This document shows positions 18,320-26,765 of a DNA stretch of 64,000 bases, piece after piece. Numbering within the stretch: position 1 is the first letter of the stretch; each line of letters starts with the position of its first letter. Made by a program: the position numbers and the translations under genes. Where the stretch lies: contig NZ_CP092183.1 in assembly GCF_023499255.1 (NCBI RefSeq), positions 7,560,501 through 7,624,500 on the forward strand. The letters are read 5' to 3'. Below the pieces are notes generated by a model that saw nothing but the letters and a program-made list of their open reading frames with translations, was not told the origin of the DNA and made no database searches. This DNA comes from Couchioplanes caeruleus (lineage in GTDB: Bacteria > Actinomycetota > Actinomycetes > Mycobacteriales > Micromonosporaceae).

Positions 18320-18574
18320 TTATCTATCGACCGGAGTGAAATCCCACACGTGTGGCGAACGGGCAACCAGGTGTTCCGGCGGAGCGGGCAGCTCACCGGG
18401 GGTGTTCCGCCACTTCGAGATGACCACGATGCGCTGGTCGGTGGAGGAGAAGACCTCGCTGGACACGTGGGAGGGCAGCACCTCCAGCTTGGGCAGTTCG
18501 CGGTCGCAGACCCAGCTGAGCAGCTCGTCGAAGCCGCCGCGCGAGGCGCGTACCTCCCACATCCGTGCGATCAT
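18320..18574 (-). CDS. small protein, possibly ABM/dimeric alpha-beta barrel fold
   Basis: This 84-residue protein (MIARMWEVRASRGGFDELLSWV...) reads like a one-domain antibiotic-biosynthesis-monooxygenase-type ferredoxin fold: an N-terminal strand, a helix, then SSEVFSSTDQRIVVISKWRN. That is a weak fold-level resemblance, and no catalytic residues can be named. A GGAAG ribosome site precedes the ATG at 18574. It lies nine bases after tsaD and is probably cotranscribed with it. Confidence 0.6.
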   Translation of the reverse strand: MIARMWEVRASRGGFDELLSWVCDRELPKLEVLPSHVSSEVFSSTDQRIVVISKWRNTPGELPAPPEHLVARSPHVWDFTPVDR

Positions 18575-18583
18575 GCGAGCTTC

Positions 18584-19636
18584 CTACCCCGTCACAGCGA
18601 CCGAGGTCAATGACATCGCGGAATCCGCCGGCAGGTCCAGCCGGCTCGGTGCCACGCCGGCCGCGACCAGGTGCGAGCCCAGCGCCGCCACCATCGCGCC
18701 GTTGTCGGTGCACAGCTGCGGGCGCGGTACGCGGACCCGGATCCCCAGCTTGGCGGCACGCTCCTCGGCCAGGACCCGCAGCCGCGAGTTGGCGGCCACC
18801 CCACCGCCGATGATCAGCGTCTCGACGCCGTGCTCGCGGCACGCGTCCAGCGCCTTGGCGGTCAGCACGTCGCAGACGGCCTCCTGGAATCCAGCGGCGA
18901 CGTCGGCCACCGGCACCGGCTCGCCGCTGCGCTCGCGGGCCTCGACCCAGCGCGCCACGGCGGTCTTCAGCCCGGAGAACGAGAAGTCGAAGCGATGGCG
19001 CTGGAGGTCCTTCGGGGCGGTGAGGCCGCGGGGGAACGCGATCGCGCCCGGGTCGCCGTCGCGCGCCGTACGGTCGATCACCGGCCCGCCGGGGAAGCCC
19101 ATGCCGAGCAGGCGCGCCACCTTGTCGAACGCCTCGCCGGCCGCGTCGTCGATCGTCGCGCCGAGCGGTGTCACGCCGGCTGTCAGGTCGTCGACCAGCA
19201 GCAACGACGAGTGCCCGCCCGACACCAGCATCGCCACGGCGGGCTCCGGCAGCGGTCCGTGCTCCAGGGTGTCCACCGCGACGTGCGCCGCGAGATGGTT
19301 CACCCCGTAGATCGGCTTGTCGGCTGCCAGCGCGTACCCCTTGGCCGCGGCGACCCCGACCAGCAGCGCGCCCGCAAGACCCGGCCCGGCCGTCACGGCG
19401 ATCGCGTCGACGTCGGCGAGCGTGACGCCCGCCTCGTCGAGCGCCCGCTGCATGATCGGGACGATCGCCTCCAGATGGGCGCGGCTGGCGACCTCCGGCA
19501 CGACCCCGCCGAACCGCGCATGCTGGTCGACGCTGGAGGCGAGCGCGTCGGCCAGCAGCGTGTGCCCGCGCACGATGCCGACGCCGGTCTCGTCGCAGGA
19601 GGTCTCGATCCCGAGGACCAGAGGCTCGTCAGGCAT
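18584..19636 (-). CDS. tsaD: tRNA N6-threonylcarbamoyladenosine synthase TsaD
   Basis: The 350-residue Kae1/TsaD protein transfers the threonylcarbamoyl group to A37 of ANN-decoding tRNAs. The metal-binding HLAAHVAVD motif and the ATP-site blocks ([53 protein letters not shown]) are all present. It acts with TsaB and TsaE, encoded upstream on the same strand. Its start overlaps the end of rimI by eight bases. Confidence 0.97.
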   Translation of the reverse strand: MPDEPLVLGIETSCDETGVGIVRGHTLLADALASSVDQHARFGGVVPEVASRAHLEAIVPIMQRALDEAGVTLADVDAIAVTAGPGLAGALLVGVAAAKGYALAADKPIYGVNHLAAHVAVDTLEHGPLPEPAVAMLVSGGHSSLLLVDDLTAGVTPLGATIDDAAGEAFDKVARLLGMGFPGGPVIDRTARDGDPGAIAFPRGLTAPKDLQRHRFDFSFSGLKTAVARWVEARERSGEPVPVADVAAGFQEAVCDVLTAKALDACREHGVETLIIGGGVAANSRLRVLAEERAAKLGIRVRVPRPQLCTDNGAMVAALGSHLVAAGVAPSRLDLPADSAMSLTSVAVTG

Positions 19637-20057
19637 CGCGCATCATCACCAAGGCATCCGTGTTGCTGGGCTGGTAGTAGCCGCGCCGGATCCCGACGGG
19701 CTCGAAATCGTACGTCGCGTACAGGTGCTGGGCCGGCGCGTTGTCCACCGCCACCTCCAGCAGCACCTTCCGGCCGGCGGCCCGCTCGAGCAGCGTCTCC
19801 AGCAGCCGGCGCCCGATCCCCCGCTTCTGCGCGTCCCGGCGCACCGCGATGTTCTGCACCCACGACTCGGTGTCGTCGGTCACGGAGAGGCCCGCGTAGC
19901 CGAGCACCTCGCCGTCCTCCTCGGCGACCACGTAGAAATGCCGCTGGGCCAGCTCGTTCCAGAACATGGCCGCCGACCACTTCTCCGCGCCGAACAGGTC
20001 GTCCTCGACGGGCAGCACCTCGGCGATGTGCCACCACCGGAACCGCACGATCTCCAT
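19629..20057 (-). CDS. rimI: ribosomal protein S18-alanine N-acetyltransferase RimI
   Basis: The 142-residue GNAT acetyltransferase shows the acetyl-CoA loop [15 protein letters not shown] (about 73-87) and [30 protein letters not shown], the characteristic RimI segment with the conserved Asn and Tyr. It acetylates the N-terminal alanine of S18, although substrate range in actinobacteria may be broader. It sits between tsaB and tsaD, a very common actinobacterial order, and overlaps both. Confidence 0.93.
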   Translation of the reverse strand: MEIVRFRWWHIAEVLPVEDDLFGAEKWSAAMFWNELAQRHFYVVAEEDGEVLGYAGLSVTDDTESWVQNIAVRRDAQKRGIGRRLLETLLERAAGRKVLLEVAVDNAPAQHLYATYDFEPVGIRRGYYQPSNTDALVMMRDA

Positions 20058-20713
20058 CAGGGCAGCACGGGCTTCCGCTGCGCGGCGGCGACCGCGTCGG
20101 GCCGCCGCAGATACAGCGGGGTGAGCGGATCCCCCGGCGCACCCGACCGGATCCTGTCGAGAGCCAGCGCGATCAGCGCCTCACCGGAGGGATACAGCAC
20201 CCGGTCGTCGATCGGGACGGCGAAAACCTCGGAATACTTGACCGCGCCCTCGCCCACGGCCCGGTCGGCGTCGACCTGCACGTCGGTGGGCTTCGCCACG
20301 TCGGGCCCGGTCACCCGCGCACCGTCCAGATAGGTCGCGAAGTACACCTCCCGGCGCCGGGCGTCGGTCGCCACCAGCACCCGCCCGGGACCTGCGGCCC
20401 GGCCGATCGCATCCAGCGAACAGATCCCGTACGCGGGAATGCCGAGCGCCTGCCCCATGCTCGCCGCGGTGGCCAGCCCCACCCGCAGCCCGGTGAACGG
20501 CCCGGGCCCGGTCCCGGCCACGATCGCGCCGAGTTCGCCCGGCTGCACCCCGGCGTCGCCGAGGACCCGACGGATCTGCGGGGCGAGCAGCTCCCCGTGC
20601 GCCCGCGGGTCGACGGTCCGCCGCTCCCCGAGCCCCTTGAGACCGCCGTCGGTGACCTCGGCCAGCGCGGCGGTGACCGCGGGGGTGGCGGTATCGAGAG
20701 CGAGAACGAGCAC
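20057..20713 (-). CDS. tsaB: tRNA t6A biosynthesis protein TsaB
   Basis: The 218-residue ASKHA-fold protein is the dimerisation partner of TsaD. It has LALDTATPAVTAAL at the start and the conserved GTGPGPFTGLRVGLATA. It lacks the TsaD metal-binding His pair, as expected. The GTG at 20713 is chosen over the TTG two codons upstream: a TAGTGT -10 box ends six bases before it, which suggests a leaderless message, and the family begins LVLALDT. Confidence 0.94.
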   Translation of the reverse strand: MLVLALDTATPAVTAALAEVTDGGLKGLGERRTVDPRAHGELLAPQIRRVLGDAGVQPGELGAIVAGTGPGPFTGLRVGLATAASMGQALGIPAYGICSLDAIGRAAGPGRVLVATDARRREVYFATYLDGARVTGPDVAKPTDVQVDADRAVGEGAVKYSEVFAVPIDDRVLYPSGEALIALALDRIRSGAPGDPLTPLYLRRPDAVAAAQRKPVLP

Positions 20714-20725
20714 CTCCAAACACTA
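20714..20725 (-). promoter_or_regulatory. leaderless -10 box of tsaB
   Basis: TAGTGT (20720-20725, minus strand) lies six bases before the GTG start of tsaB. Confidence 0.5.
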
Positions 20726-20825
20726 GCCGCCGCTGCGTGGGACGCTGCGGACCCGTCCCGCCCGGCAGCGGCTCCGACGGCGACCCGGTCCACCTGCGCC
20801 GGGTCACCGGCGGGTGCCTCCGCCG

Positions 20826-20966
20826 GCTGCCGGCCTTTCGCCCGTCCGCGGCCCGGTCAGGCGCGTGGGTCCCCGTCGACGACGGGGCGGCCGCCGCCCG
20901 CTGCCGGCCTTTCGCCCGTCCGCGGCCCGGTCAGGCGCGCGGGTCCCAGTCGACGACGGGGCGGCC
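20826..20966. repeat. partial tandem duplication of the ung 3' end
   Basis: Bases 20826-20892 and 20900-20966 are copies of a 67-bp segment (74-bp period) with two mismatches. The right copy contains the ung stop codon and last codons. The left copy lies downstream of the gene and would encode a nearly identical C-terminal end. Confidence 0.88.
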
Positions 20967-21620
20967 GGCGTCGGCCAGGGCCTTGTTGGTGGCGCTGAAC
21001 ATCCGGGCGCCGAGGAAGTCCTTGCCGCCGTTGAGCGGGCTCGGATGACCCGATTCGATCACCACGTGCGCCGGGTTGGTCACCAGGGCGGCCTTCTTGC
21101 GGGCGTACGAGCCCCAGAGCAGGAAGATCACCCGCTCGGCGCGCGCGTTCAGCGCCCGGATCGTGGCGTCGGTGAAGACCTCCCACCCCCTGTTCTTGTG
21201 CGACCCGGCAGCTCCCGCGCGTACGGTCAGCACCGCGTTGAGCAGCAGCACGCCCTGCCGTGCCCACCCGGTCAGGTCGCCGCTCGCCGGCGGTGCCACG
21301 CCGACGTCCGCCGCCAGCTCCTTGTAGACGTTGCGCAGCGACGGAGGCACCCGCACGCCGTCGCGGACGCTGAAGCTGAGCCCGTGCGCCTGCCCCGGCC
21401 CGTGGTACGGGTCCTGCCCCAGCAACAGCACCCGGGTCCGTTCCGGCGGGCACAGCCGGTACGCCGCGAACAGGTCCTCGACCGGCGGGTACACGGTGTG
21501 CCGGGCGTACTCGTCCGCCACGAACGAACCCAGCGCCTCCGTGGCAGCCGGGTCGAGAAGCGGGGTGAGCTCGGCGCGCCAGGCGGGCGGAAGCAGCTCA
21601 AGCAGGTTCACAGGCGTCAC
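20931..21620 (-). CDS. ung: uracil-DNA glycosylase, family 1
   Basis: The 229-residue enzyme removes uracil from DNA. The water-activating motif LLLGQDPYHGPGQAHGLSFSV carries catalytic Asp70. VLLLNAVLTVRAG and the DNA-intercalating loop GHPSPLN are also present. The GTG at 21620 overlaps the tsaE stop (GTGA), matching other junctions in this run; a second GTG at 21611 is possible. Its position between tsaE and tsaB is unusual, because these partners are often adjacent. The 3' end has been partly duplicated downstream. Confidence 0.95.
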   Translation of the reverse strand: MTPVNLLELLPPAWRAELTPLLDPAATEALGSFVADEYARHTVYPPVEDLFAAYRLCPPERTRVLLLGQDPYHGPGQAHGLSFSVRDGVRVPPSLRNVYKELAADVGVAPPASGDLTGWARQGVLLLNAVLTVRAGAAGSHKNRGWEVFTDATIRALNARAERVIFLLWGSYARKKAALVTNPAHVVIESGHPSPLNGGKDFLGARMFSATNKALADAGRPVVDWDPRA

Positions 21621-22099
21621 AGTTTCTCGAGGCGGTCGGCCCAGTCGCCGCCGTACGGCAGCAGGTCCAGCACACGGGTGTCGTCGTCGAGGCGGTCGAT
21701 GCGCACCGCCAGGTACTCGTCGTTCAGCTGCTCGACCAGCCCGGCACCCCACTCGACGACGGTGACCGCCTCCTCGGCGGACGCGTCCAGGTCCAGGTCG
21801 TCGATCTCGGCGCGCGGGTCGGCGGCGTCCCCCAGCCGGTACGCGTCCGCGTGCACCAGCGGCAAAGAGCCGCCCCGCGCCGGGTCCGGACGGTGCACCC
21901 GGGCGATGACGAACGTCGGCGAGGTGATGTCGCCCAGCACTCCCAGCCCGGCGCCGATGCCCTGCACCAGCGCGGTCTTGCCGGCGCCGAGCGGGCCGGT
22001 GAGCAGCAGCAGGTCGCCGGCGTGCAGCAGGCCGGCGAGGCGCCGTCCGAAGTCGCGCGTGTCGTCCACGGTGGCGAGCCGGATCCCGGTGGTGGTCAC
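21617..22099 (-). CDS. tsaE: tRNA t6A biosynthesis ATPase TsaE
   Basis: The 160-residue ATPase has Walker A LTGPLGAGKT (about 33-42), then ITSPTFVIARVH and the conserved HADAYRLGD and VVEWGAGL segments of the YjeE/TsaE family. It drives turnover of the TsaB-TsaD complex in t6A synthesis. The GTG at 22099 overlaps the stop of the upstream hydrolase (GTGA) and matches the family length. Confidence 0.95.
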   Translation of the reverse strand: MTTTGIRLATVDDTRDFGRRLAGLLHAGDLLLLTGPLGAGKTALVQGIGAGLGVLGDITSPTFVIARVHRPDPARGGSLPLVHADAYRLGDAADPRAEIDDLDLDASAEEAVTVVEWGAGLVEQLNDEYLAVRIDRLDDDTRVLDLLPYGGDWADRLEKL

Positions 22100-23208
22100 G
22101 AGACCTTCTTCAGGAAAGCGATCAGAGCCTCGTTCACCTCGTCGGCCTTCTCCAGCATCACCACGTGCCCGGTGTTCTCCACCTTCAACAGCTCGGCCTC
22201 CGGGAGGTGGCGGAGGATCTCCTCCGAGTGGGTCACCGGCGTGAGGTAGTCCTTCGTGCCGACCACCACCAGCACCGGCACGCCCCGCAGCGCGGACAGC
22301 GCCGGGAAGCGGTTGTGCGTGTACAGCGTGCGCAGATAGCGGGTGAGCGTCTCGACGGACGTCCGGGAGTTCATGTGCTCCACGAACGTGACCAACGACG
22401 GGCTGGGCCGGGCGTCGCCGAAGCCGTACCGGCGGGTGAGCAGCCAGGCGAGGTCCGACGAGGCGACCCGGGCCCGGTCGATCGCGGTGCCGCCGATCCG
22501 GGCGGCGCCGCCCCACAGCGGGAAGAACGGCGCGCTGGCCCGGGCGACCAGCGACTGCACGCCGATCCTCGTCTTGTCGACCAGGCCGGCGGAGGTCGAC
22601 ATGAGCACGACGCCGGTGACCCGGTTGCCGAACCACTCCGGATACTGCTCGGCGAACGCCATGATGGTCATGCCGCCCATCGAGTGCCCGACCAGGATGA
22701 TCTCGCCGTCGGGCACGGTTTCGTCCAGCACGGCGGCGAGCGACTTGCCGAGTGCGGCCAGGTCGTAGTCGCCGGACTCGAGACGCCCGGACCGCCCGTG
22801 GCCGGGCTGGTCGTAGAAGACGAGCCGGTATTCGCCCAGCCGGGTCAGCGCCTGCCGCTGGAAGTAGAACGTGCCCATGTCCAGCGCGAACCCGTGCACG
22901 AAGACGACCGTCGGCTTGCCGGGCCGCTCCGGCTCCACGATCTCGACGTGCAGGTCGGTGCCGTCGGCGGCGGTCACGGTGAGCTCGGTGTCGTACGGCT
23001 GATCGCCGAAGCTCTCCTCGGCGTACGGGTCGCCGGGCGCGGTCTGGGACCGGCGCACCAGCGCCCGCTCGACGGCGAACGCGGTGGCGAGCCCGGCAGC
23101 GGCGACACCGATGACAGCACCGGCGATGCCGACCTGCTTGGCCCGCCGGTTCGGCCCCGGCCGGACCGCCCGCGACGACGACCGGCCGTGCGCCTTACCG
23201 TGACTCAT
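22096..23208 (-). CDS. membrane-anchored alpha/beta hydrolase
   Basis: The roughly 370-residue protein has one N-terminal hydrophobic segment (VGIAGAVIGVAAAGLATAFAV) after a basic leader, so it is probably anchored with the catalytic domain outside. The alpha/beta hydrolase core shows the oxyanion segment FVHGFALDMGTF, nucleophile elbow LVGHSMGGMT, an acidic residue in VVVGTKDYLTP and a late histidine in ENTGHVVMLEKADEV. This gene is commonly found between alr and tsaE in actinobacteria; its natural substrate is unknown. The ATG at 23208 is chosen because GGGGAGGG lies just upstream; an ATG at 23229 overlaps the alr stop. Confidence 0.85.
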   Translation of the reverse strand: MSHGKAHGRSSSRAVRPGPNRRAKQVGIAGAVIGVAAAGLATAFAVERALVRRSQTAPGDPYAEESFGDQPYDTELTVTAADGTDLHVEIVEPERPGKPTVVFVHGFALDMGTFYFQRQALTRLGEYRLVFYDQPGHGRSGRLESGDYDLAALGKSLAAVLDETVPDGEIILVGHSMGGMTIMAFAEQYPEWFGNRVTGVVLMSTSAGLVDKTRIGVQSLVARASAPFFPLWGGAARIGGTAIDRARVASSDLAWLLTRRYGFGDARPSPSLVTFVEHMNSRTSVETLTRYLRTLYTHNRFPALSALRGVPVLVVVGTKDYLTPVTHSEEILRHLPEAELLKVENTGHVVMLEKADEVNEALIAFLKKVS

Positions 23209-23228
23209 CCGCCCTCCCCGGCGTTCCA

Positions 23229-24545
23229 TCAGACCTGCCCGGACCGGTCGGGGACGGTCCTCCCGGAGCCCGCACCGGCACCGGCACCGCGAGTTCCCGA
23301 GAGGCCCGGACCGGCACCGCCGGCTTCCCCGGAGCCCGCACCGGCATCGCCGGTCCCTCCGAAGCCCGCACCGGCACCGCCGGTCCCTCCGAAGCCCTTA
23401 CCGGCACCGTCGATTTCCTCGAGACCCGCACCCGCACCGTCGTAGGCCCGGGGGATCCGCGACCCCCCGAACCGCGTCACGATCTCGTAGTTGATCGTCC
23501 CGATCGCGTCGGCCCAGTCCGTCGCCGTCGGCTCGCCGTGGTCGCCCGGGCCGAAGAGCGTCGCCACGTCGCCGGCCGCCACCGGGTCGTCGCCGCAGTC
23601 CAGCACGAACTGGTCCATGCAGACCCGGCCGGCGATCGTCCGCACGGCGTCACCGAGCAGCACCGGCCCGACGTTGGACGCGTGCCGCGGCACCCCGTCG
23701 CCGTAGCCGAGCGGCACCAGCGCCAGCGTCGTCTCGCGCGACGTGTGGTACGCGTGCCCGTACGAGACGCCCTGGCCGGCCGGGACGCGCTTGGTCTGGG
23801 TGATCCGGGCGCGGGCGGTCATCGCCGGGCGCAGTCCGGCCGGCGGCGGGCCGGGCAGCGGGGACAGGCCGTAGATGGCCACGCCGGGACGTACGAGGTC
23901 GTAGTGGGCGTCGGGCCGGGTGAGGGTGGCCGCCGAGTTGGCGATGTGCCGGTAGCGCGGCTCGATGCCGTAACGCTCCGCGGTGGCCAGCCCTTCGGCG
24001 AAGACCGCGAGCTGATGGTCGATCGTCTCGTGGCCGGGTGCGTCCGCGTACACGAAGTGGCTCCAGATGCCGACCACCTCGAGCTCGCCGCCGGCCTGGA
24101 CCTTGGCGGCGGCCTCGAGCAGCGCCGGCCAGTCGGCCGGGGTGGCGCCGCCGCGGGCCAGCCCGGTGTCGAGCTTGAGGTGCGCGCGCACCGGTCGCTG
24201 GGCACGGCGGGCGGCGGTGACCAGCTCGCCGAGCTGACCGAGGCTGCCCGCGTTGAGGTCCACGCCGGCGCCGACGCCCTCGTGCAGCGGCATCCCGGGG
24301 GCGTTCAGCCAGGCCAGCACCGGCACGGTCAGCCCGGCCCGGCGCAGCGTCAGGGCCTCGTCGAGGGTGGCCACCCCGAGCCACGTCGCACCACCGGCGA
24401 GCGCGGCGCGGGCCGCCGGCAGCATGCCGTGCCCGTACCCGTCCGCCTTGACGACCGCCATGACCTCGGCGGTCGTGCCGGCGCGCAGCGCCGCCACGTT
24501 GTCCCGGATCGCGTCCAGATCGATCCGGACCTCGGCCTGCCACAT
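23229..24545 (-). CDS. alr: alanine racemase with Gly/Ala-rich repeat tail
   Basis: The PLP enzyme interconverts L- and D-alanine for peptidoglycan. The cofactor lysine lies in VMAVVKADGYGHG (Lys33), and QGVSYGHAYHTSRETTLALVPLGYGDG and the second-half GRVCMDQFVLD are typical. The catalytic part ends near residue 369, the usual family length. The remaining 69 residues are decapeptide-like repeats (GAGAGFGGTG variants) encoded by a 30-bp DNA repeat. The ATG at 24545 (MWQAEVRIDLDAI) is supported by a leaderless TAGGCT box seven bases upstream. Confidence 0.95.
   Translation of the reverse strand: MWQAEVRIDLDAIRDNVAALRAGTTAEVMAVVKADGYGHGMLPAARAALAGGATWLGVATLDEALTLRRAGLTVPVLAWLNAPGMPLHEGVGAGVDLNAGSLGQLGELVTAARRAQRPVRAHLKLDTGLARGGATPADWPALLEAAAKVQAGGELEVVGIWSHFVYADAPGHETIDHQLAVFAEGLATAERYGIEPRYRHIANSAATLTRPDAHYDLVRPGVAIYGLSPLPGPPPAGLRPAMTARARITQTKRVPAGQGVSYGHAYHTSRETTLALVPLGYGDGVPRHASNVGPVLLGDAVRTIAGRVCMDQFVLDCGDDPVAAGDVATLFGPGDHGEPTATDWADAIGTINYEIVTRFGGSRIPRAYDGAGAGLEEIDGAGKGFGGTGGAGAGFGGTGDAGAGSGEAGGAGPGLSGTRGAGAGAGSGRTVPDRSGQV
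23265..23450. repeat. 30-bp repeats encoding the Alr tail
   Basis: Five head-to-tail 30-bp units (23301-23450; ga(a/g)gcccgcaccggcaccgc type, variable second half) follow a longer divergent unit at 23265-23300. The period keeps frame and gives ten-residue protein repeats. Confidence 0.85.
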
Positions 24546-24558
24546 GCCCCTCAGCCTA
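24546..24558 (-). promoter_or_regulatory. leaderless -10 box of alr
   Basis: TAGGCT (24553-24558, minus strand) ends seven bases before the alr ATG, with no Shine-Dalgarno sequence between. Confidence 0.6.
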
Positions 24559-24656
24559 CTGACCGCCTCCGACAGAACCGCCGCCACAGCAGCGCCGCGG
24601 CGTCCTGACCGCCTTCGTCGGGATCAGCGTCACAACAGCCGCCTTCGACGAGGCCC

Positions 24657-24772
24657 GGCACCGTCGTCAGGCGCGTCGTCACGGCAGCACCGTCGTCAGG
24701 CGCGGCATCACAGCAGCACCGTCGTCAGGCGCGGCATCACAGCGGCACCTTCGTCAAGGCCGGCGTCACAGC
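24657..24772. repeat. 29-bp tandem array between nnr and alr
   Basis: Four adjacent 29-bp units (24657-24685, 24686-24714, 24715-24743, 24744-24772); the middle two are identical. The last covers the nnr stop codon at 24766-24768. A more diverged copy seems to lie at about 24604-24638. Confidence 0.9.
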
Positions 24773-26220
24773 AGGTCGGCGAGGACGGGTCGCAATGCCG
24801 CGGCGACGTCCGTCGACGTCACCGGACCGTCGAGACCGGCGCGGCGTCCGGCGAGACCATGCGCGTACGCGGCAGCCACCGCCGCCCGTTCCGCCGGCAG
24901 CCCCGCGGCGAGCAACGAACCCAGCAGTCCGGCCAGCACGTCCCCGGAACCGGCGGTCGCGAGGTGGGCGCTCCCGGTCGGGTTGGCCCACACCTCGCCG
25001 CCCGGCGTCGCCACGATGGTCCGGTCGCCCTTGAGCAGCACCACCGCGTTGATCCAGGCGGCCAGGCGGCAGGCGGCCCCGGCCCGGTCGGCGCCGGGCG
25101 CCTCACCCGCGAGCCGGGCGAACTCGCGGTCGTGCGGCGTGATCACCAGGGGCGCGTCGCGGCGCAGGTCGGCGGCGTGCTGCCCGTCGACGAGCAGGGT
25201 CAGCGCGTCGGCGTCCAGCAGGACGGGCAGCGAGGTGGCGAGGACGCTGCGCAGTTCCGTACGGGCGTCGTCGCTGGTCCCGAGCCCGGACCCGCACACC
25301 CACGCCTGCACCCGCCCGGCGTCGGCCACACGCTTGACCGCGACCACCGACGGGTGCTGGCGGACGACCTCCTGATCGGCGGTGCCCGCGTAGCGGACCA
25401 TGCCGGTAGGCCCGGCGAGCGCCCCGGAGACCGACAGCAGCGCGGCGCCCGGGTACGTGGCCGAGCCCGTGGCCACCCCGACCACACCCCGCGTGTACTT
25501 GTCGGAGGCGGCGTCCGGGCGCGGCCACCACGAGGCGATGTCGGCCGCGTCGGGCACGCGTACCGCCGGAGAAGGCTGCAGCGTCGCACCCAGGCCGATG
25601 TCCACCAGGTCGACGTGGCCCGTCAGGGCCGCGGCGGGACCCAGCACGTGCGCCGGCTTGAGACACCCGAAGGTGACCGTGACATCGGCGTGCACCGCGT
25701 CGCCGGGCACGTCGCCGGTGTCGACCGCGACGCCGCTGGGCACGTCCACGGCCACGACCGGGCTCCGCGCGCCCGCACGGTTGCGCAGCTGCGGCAGCGC
25801 GCCGGCCAGCGCAGCCGCCGCGGGCCGCAACCCGCCGCTCGCCCCGATGCCCACGATGCCGTCGACCACCAGGTCGGCGCGGGCGGGCAGGTCGACGACC
25901 GTACGCCCGCCGGCCCGCCGCAGTGCGTCGAGACCTGCCGCGTGCACGTGCTCGGGTTGCATCAGGATCGCCTGCACTCCCGCCCCGCGCGCGGCCAGGC
26001 GCGCCCCCGCGTAGAGCGCGTCGCCACCGTTGTCGCCGCTGCCGACCAGCAGGACGACCGTCGCGCCGTACACACCGCCGGTCTCCTGCAGCAGCAGCGC
26101 ACACCGACGGGCCAGACCGGCCGCGGCGCGCTGCATCAGGGTGCCGTCCGCCAGGGTCGCCATCAGCGCCTTCTCGGCCGACCGTACGTCGCCAACCCGC
26201 CATGCCTGCCGCATCCGCAC
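24766..26220 (-). CDS. nnr: bifunctional NAD(P)HX epimerase/dehydratase
   Basis: The 484-residue protein fuses the epimerase (YjeF N domain, about 1-220: VVLLVGSGDNGGDALYAGARLAARG) to the ADP-dependent dehydratase (about 230-484: DKYTRGVVGVATGSATYPGAALL, ITPHDREFARL, LKGDRTIVATPGG and TAGSGDVLAGLLGSLLA). Together they repair hydrated NADH and NADPH. A start at the ATG two codons in (26214) is also possible; both have a GAGGG- or GGGAG-type site. It follows acpS and precedes alr, the common actinobacterial order. Its 3' end carries a 29-bp repeat array. Confidence 0.95.
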   Translation of the reverse strand: MRMRQAWRVGDVRSAEKALMATLADGTLMQRAAAGLARRCALLLQETGGVYGATVVLLVGSGDNGGDALYAGARLAARGAGVQAILMQPEHVHAAGLDALRRAGGRTVVDLPARADLVVDGIVGIGASGGLRPAAAALAGALPQLRNRAGARSPVVAVDVPSGVAVDTGDVPGDAVHADVTVTFGCLKPAHVLGPAAALTGHVDLVDIGLGATLQPSPAVRVPDAADIASWWPRPDAASDKYTRGVVGVATGSATYPGAALLSVSGALAGPTGMVRYAGTADQEVVRQHPSVVAVKRVADAGRVQAWVCGSGLGTSDDARTELRSVLATSLPVLLDADALTLLVDGQHAADLRRDAPLVITPHDREFARLAGEAPGADRAGAACRLAAWINAVVLLKGDRTIVATPGGEVWANPTGSAHLATAGSGDVLAGLLGSLLAAGLPAERAAVAAAYAHGLAGRRAGLDGPVTSTDVAAALRPVLADLL

Positions 26221-26238
26221 TCCCGCCCTCGCGTGGTT

Positions 26239-26607
26239 TCAGCCCTCGGCGACGACCATGGCCGAGGCGATGCCGCCGTCGTGGGACAGCGACAGGTGCC
26301 ACCGGTGGATGCCGCGTTCGGCGGCCACCGCGGCGACCGTACCCGAGACGGTCAGCCAGGGCCGCCCGTCCGGATCCGAGACGATCTCGCAGTCGTGCCA
26401 CCGCAGCCCGGCGGGCGCGCCGAGGGCCTTGGCGACCGCCTCCTTCGCCGCGAACCGGGCCGCCAGCGACTCCGCCGACCGCGGGTTCCCGGACGCCGTC
26501 ATCCGTTCCCCGTCGGTGAAGAGCCGGTCGCCCAGCAGCGGCGTCCGGTCCAGCGCACGGGCGAACCGATCGACCAGCACCACGTCGATCCCGACAGAGA
26601 CGATCAC
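26239..26607 (-). CDS. acpS: holo-[acyl-carrier-protein] synthase
   Basis: The 122-residue phosphopantetheinyl transferase begins [19 protein letters not shown] with the metal-binding Asp. It has the second motif [24 protein letters not shown], and ends [20 protein letters not shown]. It activates acyl carrier protein for fatty-acid synthesis. The GTG at 26607 is supported by a leaderless TAGGGT box seven bases upstream and by family length. It is the first gene of a leftward run that includes nnr. Confidence 0.94.
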   Translation of the reverse strand: MIVSVGIDVVLVDRFARALDRTPLLGDRLFTDGERMTASGNPRSAESLAARFAAKEAVAKALGAPAGLRWHDCEIVSDPDGRPWLTVSGTVAAVAAERGIHRWHLSLSHDGGIASAMVVAEG

Positions 26608-26620
26608 ACGCCCAACCCTA
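26608..26620 (-). promoter_or_regulatory. leaderless -10 box of acpS
   Basis: TAGGGT (26615-26620, minus strand) ends seven bases before the GTG start. Confidence 0.6.
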
Positions 26621-26630
26621 GCGAAACCCG

Positions 26631-26705
26631 TTGTCCACAGCCCGGCGTCATCCACAGGCCGGCCCCTTGTCCACAGGCCGGCCCGTCATCCACAGGCCGG
26701 CCCCG
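26631..26705. repeat. tandem repeat containing four DnaA-box-like sequences
   Basis: About four units of 17-19 bp built on tccacaggccggccc. They carry TTGTCCACA at 26631-26639 and 26667-26675, and TCATCCACA at 26648-26656 and 26686-26694. TTGTCCACA is the preferred DnaA box in Streptomyces. The array lies between the divergent acpS and EspC-like genes. Confidence 0.75.
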
Positions 26706-26765
26706 CGGGCCGCCGGATCTGCCTAACGTCGTCGCCCCGAGTCCTTCACCTTCCGGAGGTTGCCC

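Noticed and set aside
26631..26705. Chromosomal replication origin
   Set aside because: Only four DnaA-like boxes and no dnaA-dnaN neighbourhood; the flanking genes are acpS and an EspC-like gene.
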